DNA of 64,000 bases from Algoriphagus lacus (GTDB lineage: Bacteria > Bacteroidota > Bacteroidia > Cytophagales > Cyclobacteriaceae): the NCBI RefSeq assembly GCF_003583985.1, contig NZ_QXML01000013.1, positions 1 to 64,000 on the forward strand. The letters are read 5' to 3'. The position numbers and the translations under genes were made by a program. Under the pieces are notes generated by a model. It saw only the letters and a program-made list of their open reading frames with translations. It was not told the origin of the DNA and searched no databases. Positions 40,719-51,000 of the stretch are shown piece by piece. Position 1 is the stretch's first letter. Every line of letters starts with the position of its first letter.

Positions 40719-43352
40719 TCACCCTAGCTTTGCCAGGCTTTCTTCCAAGGCCTTGATCTTGGCTTCGGCATCTGCCTGCTTTTTGCGCTCCATTTCAAGC
40801 ACTTGGGCAGGAGCTCCTGCCACAAAACGCTCGTTGCTGAGTTTTTTCATTACGGAGGCCAGGAAGCCTTGGGCATATTCAAGCTCCTTCTTAAGGTTGG
40901 CTTTTTCCTCTTCGATGTTAATGGAGTCACCCATCGGAATAAAGCACTCATCAGCCTTGACCACAAAACTCATGGCGTTGTCCACTTTGTCTGCAAAGTT
41001 CAAAGAAGACAGATTGGCCAACTTGGTCAATACGGACTCGAATCGGGAATAAAGTCCCTGATTCTTGGTGTTGATGGTCAGAGCCAAGGCCTCTTTTGGA
41101 GACATTCCTTTGGAAGCCCGGAGATTTCTGATCTGTGAAACCACTTCAAAAACCTGTGCAGCTTCCTCGATGATTTTGGGATCAAAGGCTTTTGCCTCTG
41201 GCCAGGAAGCCAAAATCAGGGATTCTTCGACGGATCTTTTGGTGATTTGGTGCCAAAGCTCCTCGGTAATGAAAGGCATAAACGGATGGAGGATCTTCAA
41301 AATGCCTTCGAATATCTCAATCGTTTTGTCGTAAGTCGCCTGATCGATCGGGTGCTGATAAGCCGGCTTGATCATCTCCAGGTACCAGGCACAGAAGTCA
41401 TCCCACACCAGTTTGTAAGTTGACATCAGGGCATCCGAGATTCGGAACTTCTCGAAATGTTCGTTGATCTCCGTCAAGCCTTGGTTGAAGCGGTTTTCAA
41501 ACCAGGCAATGCTGGCAGCATTGGCAGAGCCATCCAAGGTAGGATCTACTTCCCAACCTTTGACCAGTCGGAAGGCATTCCAGATTTTGTTGGCGAAATT
41601 TCGGCCCTGCTCCACCAGCTTGTCATCGTAGGGTAAATCATTTCCGGCAGGAGAGGAGAACAACATGCCTGTTCGCACACCATCCGCACCATATTGTGCA
41701 ATCAGTTCGAGCGGATCGGGAGAATTGCCGAGGGACTTGGACATCTTTCGGCCCAGTTTGTCCCGCACAATTCCGGTCAAATACACGTTTTTGAAGGGTT
41801 TTTCACCCAGATATTCATAGCCCGCAATGATCATTCGGGCAACCCAGAAGAATAGAATCTCCGGAGCGGTCACCAAGTCATTGGTCGGGTAGTAGTACTT
41901 CAGTTCCTCGTTTGGCTTTCCGGTAGTGAACACATCCGTATCAAACACCGATATCGGCCACAACCATGAGCTAAACCAAGTATCCAGCACATCCTCATCC
42001 TGCTTCAGATCGGCAAGAGTGAAATTGGTGTTGAACTGGGAATTCGCCTGGGCCAAGGCTTCCTCTGCAGTTTTTGCAACCACGTATTCACCGTTGGGTA
42101 GGTAGAAGGCCGGAATCCGGTGTCCCCACCACAGCTGACGGGAAATGCACCAGTCGCGCACATTTTCCATCCAAGCCCGGTACATGTTTTTGAATTTAGG
42201 CGGATGAAGTTGGATCACGTCATCCATCACTGAACTCAACGCCGGCTTGGTAATGTCTTCCATTTTGAGGAACCACTGCAGGGAAAGCTTGGGCTCGATC
42301 ACCGCATCGGTACGCTCGGAATGTCCGACGTTGGATTTGTAATCTTCGATTTTCTCTAGTTGCCCGGCCTCATCAAGGAGTTTTCCGATTTTCTTTCGGG
42401 CGATGAATCGATCCTCACCGACCAGGATTTGCGCTTTTTCATTCAAAGTGCCGTTGTCATTGAGGATGTCAATGACCTCTAGCTTGTGTTTGACCCCGAG
42501 TTCGTAGTCATTGATGTCGTGGGCAGGTGTTACTTTGAGGCAGCCTGTTCCAAACTCCATGTCCACGTAGTCATCCTCGATAATCGGGATGGGGCGGTTG
42601 ATCAGCGGAATGATCGCTTTTTTGCCTTTGAGGTGGGTAAATCTTGGATCGTTAGGATTGATACAGATGGCCACGTCGGCCATGATCGTCTCCGGACGGG
42701 TGGTTGCGATGGTCAGGAATTGATCTTCAGTCCCTTCGATTTTATACTTGATGTAGTAGAGTTTCGAAGCAATTTCCTTCATGATGACCTCGTCATCCGA
42801 AAGGGCAGTTTGGCCTTTGGGATCCCAGTTGACCATGCGGATGCCGCGGTAGATTTTGCCTTTTTTATGCAAATCCACGAAAACCGAGATCACCGCATCG
42901 CTGAGTCCGGGATCCATGGTGAATGCCGTCCGGTCCCAATCGCAAGAAGCTCCGAGTTTTTTCAGTTGGTCGAGGATGATGCCTCCGTATTTTTCTTTCC
43001 ACTCCCAGGCATGTTTAAGGAATTCCTCCCGGGTGATGGATTTTTTGTCAATTCCCTGTTCTTTAAGCATGTTGACCACCTTGGTTTCGGTGGCAATGGA
43101 AGCGTGGTCAGTTCCTGGAACCCAGCAGGCATTTTTTCCCTGCATTCGGGCACGGCGGATAAGTACGTCCTGGATGGTATTGTTCAGCATGTGGCCCATG
43201 TGGAGCACGCCAGTGACGTTTGGCGGAGGAATGACTATGGTGTAAGGTTCCTTGCTGTGGTCAATTTTGGAGGAGAAAAGCTTGTGCTCCATCCAGTAAG
43301 CGTACCATTTGGCCTCGGCAGACGCCGGATCGTATTTGCTGGCAATAGACAT
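40719..43352 (-). CDS. valS: valyl-tRNA synthetase
   Basis: An 877-residue class I synthetase that charges tRNA-Val. HIGH motif appears as PPPNVTGVLHMGHMLN near the N-terminus, and KMSKS as GRKMSKSLGN in the second half. The editing domain lies between (TTRPETIMADVAICINP). The anticodon-binding helices and the C-terminal coiled coil (EEEKANLKKELEYAQGF ... EAKIKALEESLAKLG) are complete. ATG at 43352 gives MSIASKYDP; the frame continues 25 codons upstream without support. Length is normal. Confidence 0.98.
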   Translation of the reverse strand: MSIASKYDPASAEAKWYAYWMEHKLFSSKIDHSKEPYTIVIPPPNVTGVLHMGHMLNNTIQDVLIRRARMQGKNACWVPGTDHASIATETKVVNMLKEQGIDKKSITREEFLKHAWEWKEKYGGIILDQLKKLGASCDWDRTAFTMDPGLSDAVISVFVDLHKKGKIYRGIRMVNWDPKGQTALSDDEVIMKEIASKLYYIKYKIEGTEDQFLTIATTRPETIMADVAICINPNDPRFTHLKGKKAIIPLINRPIPIIEDDYVDMEFGTGCLKVTPAHDINDYELGVKHKLEVIDILNDNGTLNEKAQILVGEDRFIARKKIGKLLDEAGQLEKIEDYKSNVGHSERTDAVIEPKLSLQWFLKMEDITKPALSSVMDDVIQLHPPKFKNMYRAWMENVRDWCISRQLWWGHRIPAFYLPNGEYVVAKTAEEALAQANSQFNTNFTLADLKQDEDVLDTWFSSWLWPISVFDTDVFTTGKPNEELKYYYPTNDLVTAPEILFFWVARMIIAGYEYLGEKPFKNVYLTGIVRDKLGRKMSKSLGNSPDPLELIAQYGADGVRTGMLFSSPAGNDLPYDDKLVEQGRNFANKIWNAFRLVKGWEVDPTLDGSANAASIAWFENRFNQGLTEINEHFEKFRISDALMSTYKLVWDDFCAWYLEMIKPAYQHPIDQATYDKTIEIFEGILKILHPFMPFITEELWHQITKRSVEESLILASWPEAKAFDPKIIEEAAQVFEVVSQIRNLRASKGMSPKEALALTINTKNQGLYSRFESVLTKLANLSSLNFADKVDNAMSFVVKADECFIPMGDSINIEEEKANLKKELEYAQGFLASVMKKLSNERFVAGAPAQVLEMERKKQADAEAKIKALEESLAKLG

Positions 43353-43521
43353 GCGTGCGTATGTTTTTTCGAAGGGGCAAAAATAGCAGAAAAAAGGGGA
43401 AAAGGCCGTGCAGGAAGTGAATTGCACCTAAGAAAACGCAAATCCTGCATCCCACAGAAATCCTGTTTTTGTCAATTTGAAGAACTCAATTCAAGGATTT
43501 CATGTCAAACTCAGGATCAAA

Positions 43522-43551
43522 AAAAAGACCGACATTGCTGCTGGCCTTTTT
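43522..43551 (-). terminator. terminator of CocE/NonD hydrolase gene
   Basis: On the minus strand AAAAAGGCC pairs with GGTCTTTTT (one G-T pair) around a 12-base loop, followed by more T. It lies 17 bases past the stop of the hydrolase gene. Confidence 0.7.
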
Positions 43552-43567
43552 GATGGGTAAGTTTTTT

Positions 43568-45454
43568 TTATTTCTTGATCATCGGAAGAACTATCCTGCT
43601 TTGCATTTTTCCACCATGGTGGATTGAGTTCGTCGCTACTTTTCCTTCGGTTTCGTCGTAATTGTTTCCTCCTGTATTCATGTTTCGGTCAAAGCGCGGG
43701 AAGTTGGAGCTGCTCACTTCGATGCGGATTCGGTGGCCTTTTTCAAAGTAGTTGGATGTGCTCATCGGGGTCATTTTGATTTCGTAGACTTTTCCGTTTT
43801 CCATCCAAACTTCTTTATCGTAGCCTTCGCGATACCGAACCCGTTGGATGGTCTCGTCCAGGTTGTAGGCTTTTCCGTCAGGGTACACGTCGATCAGCTT
43901 GATGGTGACGTCGGTGTCTTTCACGTCAGAGGAGAGGTAAAGGTAACTTTCTATAAAACCGGACACTTCCACCCCTTCTTCCAACGGTGCAGAGGTGTAG
44001 ACCAGAATATCATCCCTCAATTCCATTTCGCTTTGGTCGAAGGCTCCACCCTGCACGGCATTACCGGTACAGCAGACGTTACCTCCGTAGGAGTTCACGG
44101 GGTTCATCGGATCGTATTTGAAGGTGTCCTGATGGGCTTTTTTTGGCGCTTTGGCTACCAGCTTTCCATCCCCGTTTCGGGTGTTGGCTTTTCCTTCGGA
44201 ATCCAAAAAGAAAGGCGTCATCACTGCTTCTGCAGGAGGCCATACATCCGAGGTTTGCCACTGATTGCTCCCCATGGTGTAATAGGTCACTTTTGCCATA
44301 TTGGAGATGGTGCTGTTTTCCTTTCCCTTCAGCCAGAGGTCAAACCATGCCGTGATGATCTCGTCATAGTTCAATCTCGCATCGCCTACACTTCGTTCGC
44401 CGATGATGGTGTTTTCACTGGCACGCGTATAGGAGCAATGCAGTACCGGAGCAATGATCAGGTATTGATTTTCACGGGCCATCTGACTGATGGCGTTTTG
44501 TCGGGCGTGATTGTACAGCGCAATATTCGGGCTGGAGGACACGTCGTACCATGAGACAAACCACATACTTGGAGTATCAAAAGGCATGTCGTCGTGGTAC
44601 AATCCGCCCTGATACCACTTGGGATCGTTGGGCTTTCGGGTGATCATTTCCTCATAGATCCCCATCGGTCCGTTCGCATTTTTAATGATGTCCTTTACCG
44701 GAAGGTGGGAAAGGCCTTCTTTCCAGTCTACCCGGGGGTATTCCGGAGCCATGTCGTAAAATCGCTGCAGTCTGAGCAGATCTTTTTGGGCAATTCCTTC
44801 GGGAAGTTTTGGAGCCATTGGGTCATGCTGAGTGCTGTAGAGCCAAGCGGTAAACAACATCTGTCCGGCTCCACCTCGGTACCAGTTGCCCTGCTCCTGA
44901 AATTGACCAATCCGGCCAACTCCCGCACCGTATCCCTGAGGGACCAAAGCTGCCAGTGCCGGATGCTTCAGTGAAGCGGCGGCCATTTGCCATTCCGCTG
45001 TGGAGGAGCAGCCTAACAAACCGATTTTACCATTACTCCAAGCCTGCTTGGACATCCACTCAAATGCATCGTAACTGTCAGTCAAGGGCGTTCCTAAGAT
45101 ATCCCAATCTCCTTCGGAAAAGAATCTGCCCCGTTCGTTTTGCACAACATAGGCATAGCCTTTTTTGACCCAGGAAAGCGCCGTTTCCAGCGTTCGGGTA
45201 TTCATTTCCCCGTTTCCGTAGGTGTTGAAATTGTAGGGAGTCCGGGAAAAGACCACCGGTACTTTTTGATCTCCTTTGGGCCGATAGATGTCCGTGGCTA
45301 GTCTTACTCCGTCACGCATTGGCATCATGACTTTTTGGTCCACGATGGCTACTTCCTCCAGCTGAACCAAAACAGGTTTTTCCTCTTGGGAAAAAGCCAA
45401 GGGAGAAGCTGACAGAAATAATAAAATGGCAAGAATTCTTAGAATTGATCGCAT
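43568..45454 (-). CDS. CocE/NonD family exported hydrolase
   Basis: A 628-residue exported alpha/beta-hydrolase of the X-Pro dipeptidyl-peptidase S15 / alpha-amino-acid ester hydrolase group. A signal peptide (MRSILRILAILLFLSASPLAFS) leads to MPMRDGVRLATDIYRPKG, typical of the family start. The nucleophile is in IGLLGCSSTAEWQ (G-x-S). The middle contains DARLNYDEIITAWFDLWLKG, and the C-terminal jelly-roll holds DDILVYTSAPLEEGVEVSGFIESYLYLSSD and GHRIRIEVSSSNFPRFDRN. It would cleave amino-acid esters, beta-lactam acyl groups or peptides in the periplasm; substrate unknown. No operon partners. Confidence 0.92.
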   Translation of the reverse strand: MRSILRILAILLFLSASPLAFSQEEKPVLVQLEEVAIVDQKVMMPMRDGVRLATDIYRPKGDQKVPVVFSRTPYNFNTYGNGEMNTRTLETALSWVKKGYAYVVQNERGRFFSEGDWDILGTPLTDSYDAFEWMSKQAWSNGKIGLLGCSSTAEWQMAAASLKHPALAALVPQGYGAGVGRIGQFQEQGNWYRGGAGQMLFTAWLYSTQHDPMAPKLPEGIAQKDLLRLQRFYDMAPEYPRVDWKEGLSHLPVKDIIKNANGPMGIYEEMITRKPNDPKWYQGGLYHDDMPFDTPSMWFVSWYDVSSSPNIALYNHARQNAISQMARENQYLIIAPVLHCSYTRASENTIIGERSVGDARLNYDEIITAWFDLWLKGKENSTISNMAKVTYYTMGSNQWQTSDVWPPAEAVMTPFFLDSEGKANTRNGDGKLVAKAPKKAHQDTFKYDPMNPVNSYGGNVCCTGNAVQGGAFDQSEMELRDDILVYTSAPLEEGVEVSGFIESYLYLSSDVKDTDVTIKLIDVYPDGKAYNLDETIQRVRYREGYDKEVWMENGKVYEIKMTPMSTSNYFEKGHRIRIEVSSSNFPRFDRNMNTGGNNYDETEGKVATNSIHHGGKMQSRIVLPMIKK

Positions 45455-45596
45455 AGAAAATTGGGTTTGCTATGGGAAGTTAGCTTACAAAATTTAATTC
45501 GGTTTTGATTTTTAATAAAAGTTGTTGGTTTGTGAGAAAAGTGGGGTTCAAAGGAGGAGATAGGAGGATATGATTTTTCCTTTCGACGGATAAGGC

Positions 45597-45604
45597 TAGA
45601 TTTG
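45597..45604 (+). promoter_or_regulatory. -7 element TAGATTTG for fumarylacetoacetase gene
   Basis: Perfect TAnnTTTG match, 20 bases before the ATG. No good -33 TTTG is seen at the usual distance. Confidence 0.5.
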
Positions 45605-45624
45605 CGACTCAATAATTTTTGAAC

Positions 45625-46893
45625 ATGAGTGTAAGCCCAATTCCCACCCTGAGTACCTGGGTAGAAGTACCAAAGAATTCCGATTTCACGATTTATAACT
45701 TGCCTTTTGGGATTTTCAAAAGTAAAAAACTCAGTCCCAGAATCGGGGTAGCCATCGGGGATAAAATCGTCGATTTGAGTGTTTTGGACCAGGAAGGCTT
45801 GTTTTCAAATCTCTTTTTTCCAGAAGGAATTTTCCTTAGAGATTCCCTCAATGAGCTGATAGCTTTGGGAAAAACCCAAACCAAAAAGATCCGCGAGCGG
45901 GTGCAGCAATTATTGTTGGCTGAAAACGGCGAACTCCGGGATCATTCTTCGAGAGGAAAAGTCATGGTCAACCGCAAAGAGGCAGAAATGCTTCTTCCGG
46001 TGAAAATCGGAGATTATACGGACTTCTACAGCAGCATCGAGCACGCGACCAACGTGGGCAAAATGTTTCGTGATCCGGAAAATGCCCTGCTCCCCAACTG
46101 GAGACATTTGCCGGTGGGATATCATGGCAGAGCATCTTCCATTGTAGTTTCAGGAACTCCGATTCATCGTCCAAAGGGACAATCCAAGGATCCGGATATG
46201 GTAATGCCGGAGTTTGGACCTAGTAGAAGATTGGACTTTGAACTCGAACTTGCCTTTATCACCGGCAAACAGACCAAGCTGGGAGATTATGTGTCTACAG
46301 AGGATGCCGAGGAATATATTTTCGGATTTGTTCTGTTCAACGATTGGTCCGCCAGGGATATTCAAAACTGGGAATACGTGCCGCTTGGACCGTTTTTGGG
46401 AAAAAATTTCGGTTCCTCTATTTCTCCATGGGTGGTGACTTTGGAAGCAATGGAGCCATTTCGGGTAGAGGGCCCCAAGCAGGAGCCTGAGGTTTTGCCT
46501 TACCTGAAGTGCAGGAAATCCCACAGTTTCGACATCAATCTGGAGGTGTTTATTCAGCCTGAGGGTAAAAAGTCCTCCAAGGTCTGTGCTTCCAATTTCA
46601 AATACATGTACTGGAATATTGCCCAGCAGTTGGCGCACCATACGGTCAACGGTTGCAACATCAATGTCGGAGACATGATGGCCTCCGGTACCATTTCCGG
46701 GCCAACGGAAGATTCTTTTGGATCTATGCTTGAGCTCAGCTGGAAAGGTACCCGAGCAGTTAAACTGGAAGATGGAGAAGAGCGAAAGTTCATCCAGGAT
46801 GGCGATACGGTCATCATGAAAGGATTTGCAGAAAAAGACGGCATCCGGGTAGGATTCGGGGAAGTTACCGGACAAATTCTCCCAGCCAAATAA
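45625..46893 (+). CDS. fahA: fumarylacetoacetase
   Basis: A 422-residue cytosolic enzyme that splits fumarylacetoacetate to fumarate and acetoacetate in the last step of tyrosine breakdown. It has the N-terminal SH3-like domain (GIFKSKKLSPRIGVAIGDKIVDL) and the catalytic domain: DFYSSIEHATNVGKMF (metal Asp and catalytic His), HLPVGYHGRASSIVVSG, DFELELAFI (two Glu ligands) and FNDWSARDIQNWEYVPLGPFLGKNFG. Length matches the human enzyme (about 419). ATG at 45625 follows a TTG. No homogentisate dioxygenase is adjacent, so the pathway is scattered. Confidence 0.96.
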   Translation: MSVSPIPTLSTWVEVPKNSDFTIYNLPFGIFKSKKLSPRIGVAIGDKIVDLSVLDQEGLFSNLFFPEGIFLRDSLNELIALGKTQTKKIRERVQQLLLAENGELRDHSSRGKVMVNRKEAEMLLPVKIGDYTDFYSSIEHATNVGKMFRDPENALLPNWRHLPVGYHGRASSIVVSGTPIHRPKGQSKDPDMVMPEFGPSRRLDFELELAFITGKQTKLGDYVSTEDAEEYIFGFVLFNDWSARDIQNWEYVPLGPFLGKNFGSSISPWVVTLEAMEPFRVEGPKQEPEVLPYLKCRKSHSFDINLEVFIQPEGKKSSKVCASNFKYMYWNIAQQLAHHTVNGCNINVGDMMASGTISGPTEDSFGSMLELSWKGTRAVKLEDGEERKFIQDGDTVIMKGFAEKDGIRVGFGEVTGQILPAK

Positions 46894-46932
46894 CAAAAAG
46901 GCCTCAAATTCTGAATTTGAGGCCTTTTTGTT
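46892..46932. terminator. 19-bp bidirectional terminator
   Basis: A perfect stem of 19 bp (46892-46910 with 46914-46932) around a 3-base loop CTG. It is bounded by AAAAA and TTTTT on the two sides and begins inside the fumarylacetoacetase stop codon. It serves that gene and the convergent glycerophosphodiesterase. Confidence 0.92.
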
Positions 46933-46948
46933 ATTGGAGAATTATAGT

Positions 46949-47746
46949 TCAGTTTCTGGTTTTCAGGATTTCAAGAAGCTTTTCCGGTTCATCGGTAGTG
47001 ATAAAATCCACTTTCAAATCCAATAGCCACCTCATGTCCTCCTCGTTGTTGACTGTCCATGCGTTGGTGGTCAGTCCAAGTTGCTGGGCTTCCGTGATCC
47101 ACTCCGGCTTATTTTTCAGAACCCGGATATTGTAGTCAAACCCAAAAAAACCATCCTCTTTGAGCTGAGCTGGAGTTTTATCTCCGTTCAGATAGGCGAC
47201 ATTCACTTTTGGATCAGTGGCGATGGCTTTTTTGCCACCCTCATAGCTGAAGGTGATGTAATCCACCCATCTTTCAGCTTTTAGTTCTTGGACAGTTTTC
47301 ACGGATAGTTCCCCCACTTTTTCGCTGCGCTCCACGCTTATTCTGGATGGCTTAAACTCCAAAATCAACTTGGTGCCATTTTGCTTCATGCCTTCGGTGA
47401 GGTATTCTTTTAGCGTTGGGATTTTTTCTCCATTGGGAAGCTGTTTAGTCAGAAGTCGCTCGTAAGTGGAGGTTTCGATGTCTATTCCCTGGAAATCATG
47501 ATCATGATTGACCACCAAAATTTCATCTGCCGTCATCCACACGTCAAATTCCGATCCTTCACAGCCTAACCTTACCGCTTCTTTAAGTGATGAAAGGGAG
47601 TTTTGGGGTAGACCTTGAGCTTTCCAAGCGCCGCGATGGGCGATGACTTTATTGGAATGAAAGGAATTTTGGGCCATTGAACTAACCATGCTTAAAAGTA
47701 GCAGTAATAATCCCGGTGCCAGTTTGTACATGAATTTTCTTGTCAT
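46949..47746 (-). CDS. exported glycerophosphodiester phosphodiesterase
   Basis: A 265-residue periplasmic or secreted enzyme that hydrolyses glycerophosphodiesters to glycerol-3-phosphate and an alcohol. Signal peptide MTRKFMYKLAPGLLLLLLSMVSSMA. Catalytic features of the TIM barrel: VIAHRGAWK (His-Arg), CEGSEFDVWMTADEILVVNHDHDF (Glu, Asp and catalytic His), LILEFKPS (Glu) and the final TTNAWTVNNEEDMRWLLDLKVDFITTDEP. Divergent from the large CHAT protein gene with 314 bases between. Confidence 0.93.
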   Translation of the reverse strand: MTRKFMYKLAPGLLLLLLSMVSSMAQNSFHSNKVIAHRGAWKAQGLPQNSLSSLKEAVRLGCEGSEFDVWMTADEILVVNHDHDFQGIDIETSTYERLLTKQLPNGEKIPTLKEYLTEGMKQNGTKLILEFKPSRISVERSEKVGELSVKTVQELKAERWVDYITFSYEGGKKAIATDPKVNVAYLNGDKTPAQLKEDGFFGFDYNIRVLKNKPEWITEAQQLGLTTNAWTVNNEEDMRWLLDLKVDFITTDEPEKLLEILKTRN

Positions 47747-48060
47747 TTCATTGAATTAGGGAAGATAAAACTATCCAATTTGACCGGATTGACAGGCTGC
47801 TGGGGTAAAATTTCATCAAAAATTCATCTTGGACTTTTCGTTTCCAAAGGAGCCTGGCCATCGGAAAATGAAACACTCAAAGGTTCGAAAGGAAGCCATT
47901 TTTCAATTCTCGCTCACCGCAGATCAAGGTGAATTTCAATTTCATTTTTTTTCATTTTACTGATTGGTTATCTTTTGTTTGGAAACAGTTACTCTTTGGA
48001 ATTTTTAGGAGCAGCTTTTCACCATTCTGTCGTTCACCTTTTTCTTAAAATTTTCCCGTA
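47747..48060. other. divergent promoter region, nothing distinct
   Basis: 314 bases between the glycerophosphodiesterase and CHAT-protein starts. It is A+T rich with TTTG-like phrases at 47974-47981 and TACTCTTTG at 47990-47998, but the spacing does not fit the standard promoter. No repeats, terminator or small frame that I can support. Confidence 0.45.
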
Positions 48061-51000
48061 ATGGCCCACCTTGAGATTAAATTCAGAGGAAGACCCACTT
48101 CCCAACTAGACGCCACTGATTCCTTTGATTTTTTCGAAGAAGTCCAAACCTACGAAGTTCTAAGTCCAACCCGTAGCGATGTTCCTGAAGTGGCGCCTAT
48201 CACGCTTAAAGACGAAGATATCATTCAACTCAGCCTAAGTGATGAGACCGTCTGGATCGGTGACAAAGACACCTTGGAGGAGCTGTTCCCCCAAAAGCTG
48301 ACCCGGTCTGGAAATCAAAATGAACTCTACCTTCCTGATTCACTTGAACTCGAATCCACCGATCGGAATGCGGTCAAGCGAATAGGTATCAAGCTTTTTT
48401 CCATCTTCAAAAAGAAAAAAGACGTCATTCAGATAGGTGTCTCATTTCTGGCCAAGAAAGTTGAAAACAAGCAACTGACAGTCGAGGGGGTTACGGATTT
48501 TGTGCAGGAAGGTGCCGGGCTTTTGATGCATTGCACTGAGAATTTCCAGCTCCGCAAAAAGGAAGAAAGAGCAATTGGGAAAAAGGCTCTTCTGTTCCTG
48601 CATGGAACCGGAAGCTCCACCTCGGGATCATTTTCGGAGCTTAACAATAAGGAGGGAAGTCAATCCTGGAAAACTGTCTTTCAAAGTTACGGAGAGGGAA
48701 ATGTCCTGGCTTTTCAGCATCGGACACTCACCTGCAGTCCGCTGGAAAATGTGCTGGAATTGGTAAGGCAGCTCCCTTCAGAGATCGAACTGGATGTGGT
48801 AACGCATTCGAGGGGAGGGTTGGTAGGGGATATATTGGCGCGATTTGCCACAGACAACCGCGGTTTTGATCCTGCGGAAATCGGCGTGTTGACTACCGAA
48901 AAAAGGACGGATGATCTGGAAGTCATTGACCAGATTCATCAGGAAATGCTGTCCAAAAAAATCATCGTCCGAAACATGGTGCGGGTGGCCTGTCCGGCAA
49001 ACGGTACCACTTTGGCATCCAAAAGGGTGGATTATTTTCTCAATATTTCATTCAATCTGCTCGCGACGGTCACAGGTCAGGCAGTTAATCCTGCTTTTCA
49101 GGCTTTCCGCGAGTTGGTGATGTCGGCAGTGACCTCCAAAAACAACCCCGAGGCGCTACCGGGTTTGGAGGCTATGAACCCTGACTCCCCCTTTATCAAA
49201 GCACTCAATTTTCAGGGTACAGAAATCAAAGTCAGCAGTCTTCTTCATGTCGTTGGAGGAAGCAGTGAGTTGAGCATGACGTTCAGAGGCTTGGTAGTTT
49301 TGGCCGGAAAGCTCTTTTTCCGTGGTCAAAATGACTTGGTGGTCGATACTGAAAGCATGAAATGGGGCACTCCAAGACAGGAAGGGAAGACCTCGGTGTT
49401 CATAGATAAATCGCAAAAAATCAATCATATCGTCTATTTCGGGACCCAGGAAATTCAGGAGAAAATCCTTCTGGGTCTTCAGGAAAAATCCGCAAGCACC
49501 CGGGCGGGCTTTTTGCCACTGCATGTTGCAAAGCGTACCGATCAGGATCGGGGTGTCTTTGGGGTAGAAGGCGGAAAAACCTTCCGTGACAAAGTCACAG
49601 GAAAGCGACCAATTGTTGTTCTTATGCCGGGGATTATGGGTTCCAATCTTACGGTCAATGAGGATATGATCTGGATCAATTATGCCCGTTTTCTTAACGG
49701 ACAGCTTACCCGACTCAAGAACGAACCCAAGAACAATACACAGGTCAAAGCGCATTCCCTTGTCAAAACTTCCTATGGGAAATTGGCCGACTTCCTCGAC
49801 AAGTCATACGATGTGGTGACGTTCCCTTTTGACTGGAGAATGTCCCTGGTAGATAGTGCTGGCATTCTGAAGGAAAAAATCGAATCACTCATGGCTTTTG
49901 GCCAGCCGATCAAAATCCTCGCCCACAGCATGGGAGGGGTTCTTTTCCGCGATTTTATCATCAACCACGAGGAGACCTGGAAAAAATTAAATGCAGCACC
50001 CGGCTTTAGGGTTTTGTTTTTAGGATCACCGTTGGGAGGATCATTTCGAATTCCTTTTGTGCTCTTTGGACAGGATGATATTATCAAGCTGCTCGCCAAA
50101 ATTGATATTTCCAACTCACTCCCAGACCTCCTTGGCGTCTTTTCCCAACTTCCGGGCTTATTGAATTTGCTTCCGATCAAGGTTAGGGAAGAAGATCCTG
50201 ACTTTTCAAAAAGGACCACCTGGGAAGCAATGCGGGAGGCTTTTGGTCAAAAAAATTGGCCGATTCCCAGCGAGGAGCTGTTGGAGCAGTTTGGAAAATA
50301 CCAGGCACTGGTGGTGGAGAAGTCCAAATCGATTGATTACTCCAATGTTTTCTACATCGCCGGTCAAAGCCGAAAAGACAAAGTGACTATTTCCTCTTTT
50401 GAAATTTCGGAAGGCAAACTCCGGTTTTTTGGTACTCAGGAGGGAGATGAAAGTGTCACTTGGGCGACCGGTATTCCTACCCAGATTCATCAACTCAAGC
50501 AGCTGTATTACGCCAATGTCACCCACGGCGGATTGTCCAACCAGCTCTCCATTTTTGGTGCGATCGAGGAAATCCTCGACTCAGGAAAAGCCTCCAGCCT
50601 AGCCAATCAGTTACCCAAATTGAGAGGTGAACAAGAGCAAAAACTGACTCCAAAAATGGAGGAGATTTTTGACCTCAGCGAAGAAAACGTTGAAAACGTT
50701 CTCTTGGGAATTTCAGCCCAATCCGAGGAGGAAGGAGAGCTTCCAATCAAAGTGACTGTTTCCCATGGGGATCTGAAGTTTGCAAAATATCCCGTTTTGG
50801 CAGGGCATTTCGAACTCGATGCGATCCTGGGTTCCGAGCGGGTCATCGATGGACAGATGAACGGAGAGCTCACCAAACTGCGGGATTTAGGGCTTTATCC
50901 CGGACCGATCGGAAGTAATCAAATCGTCCTTCCGGAGAAAAAACAGGGATTCCAGGGAGCAGTTCTCATTGGATTGGGGGTTCCGGGACAGCTTTCTTCT

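Noticed and set aside
42486..43553. 355-codon plus-strand frame opposite valS
   Set aside because: Antisense shadow of valyl-tRNA synthetase.
47974..47998. Promoter of the CHAT protein (TTTG ... TACTCTTTG)
   Set aside because: Spacing is about 12 bases instead of 19-21, and the -7 element has an extra base.
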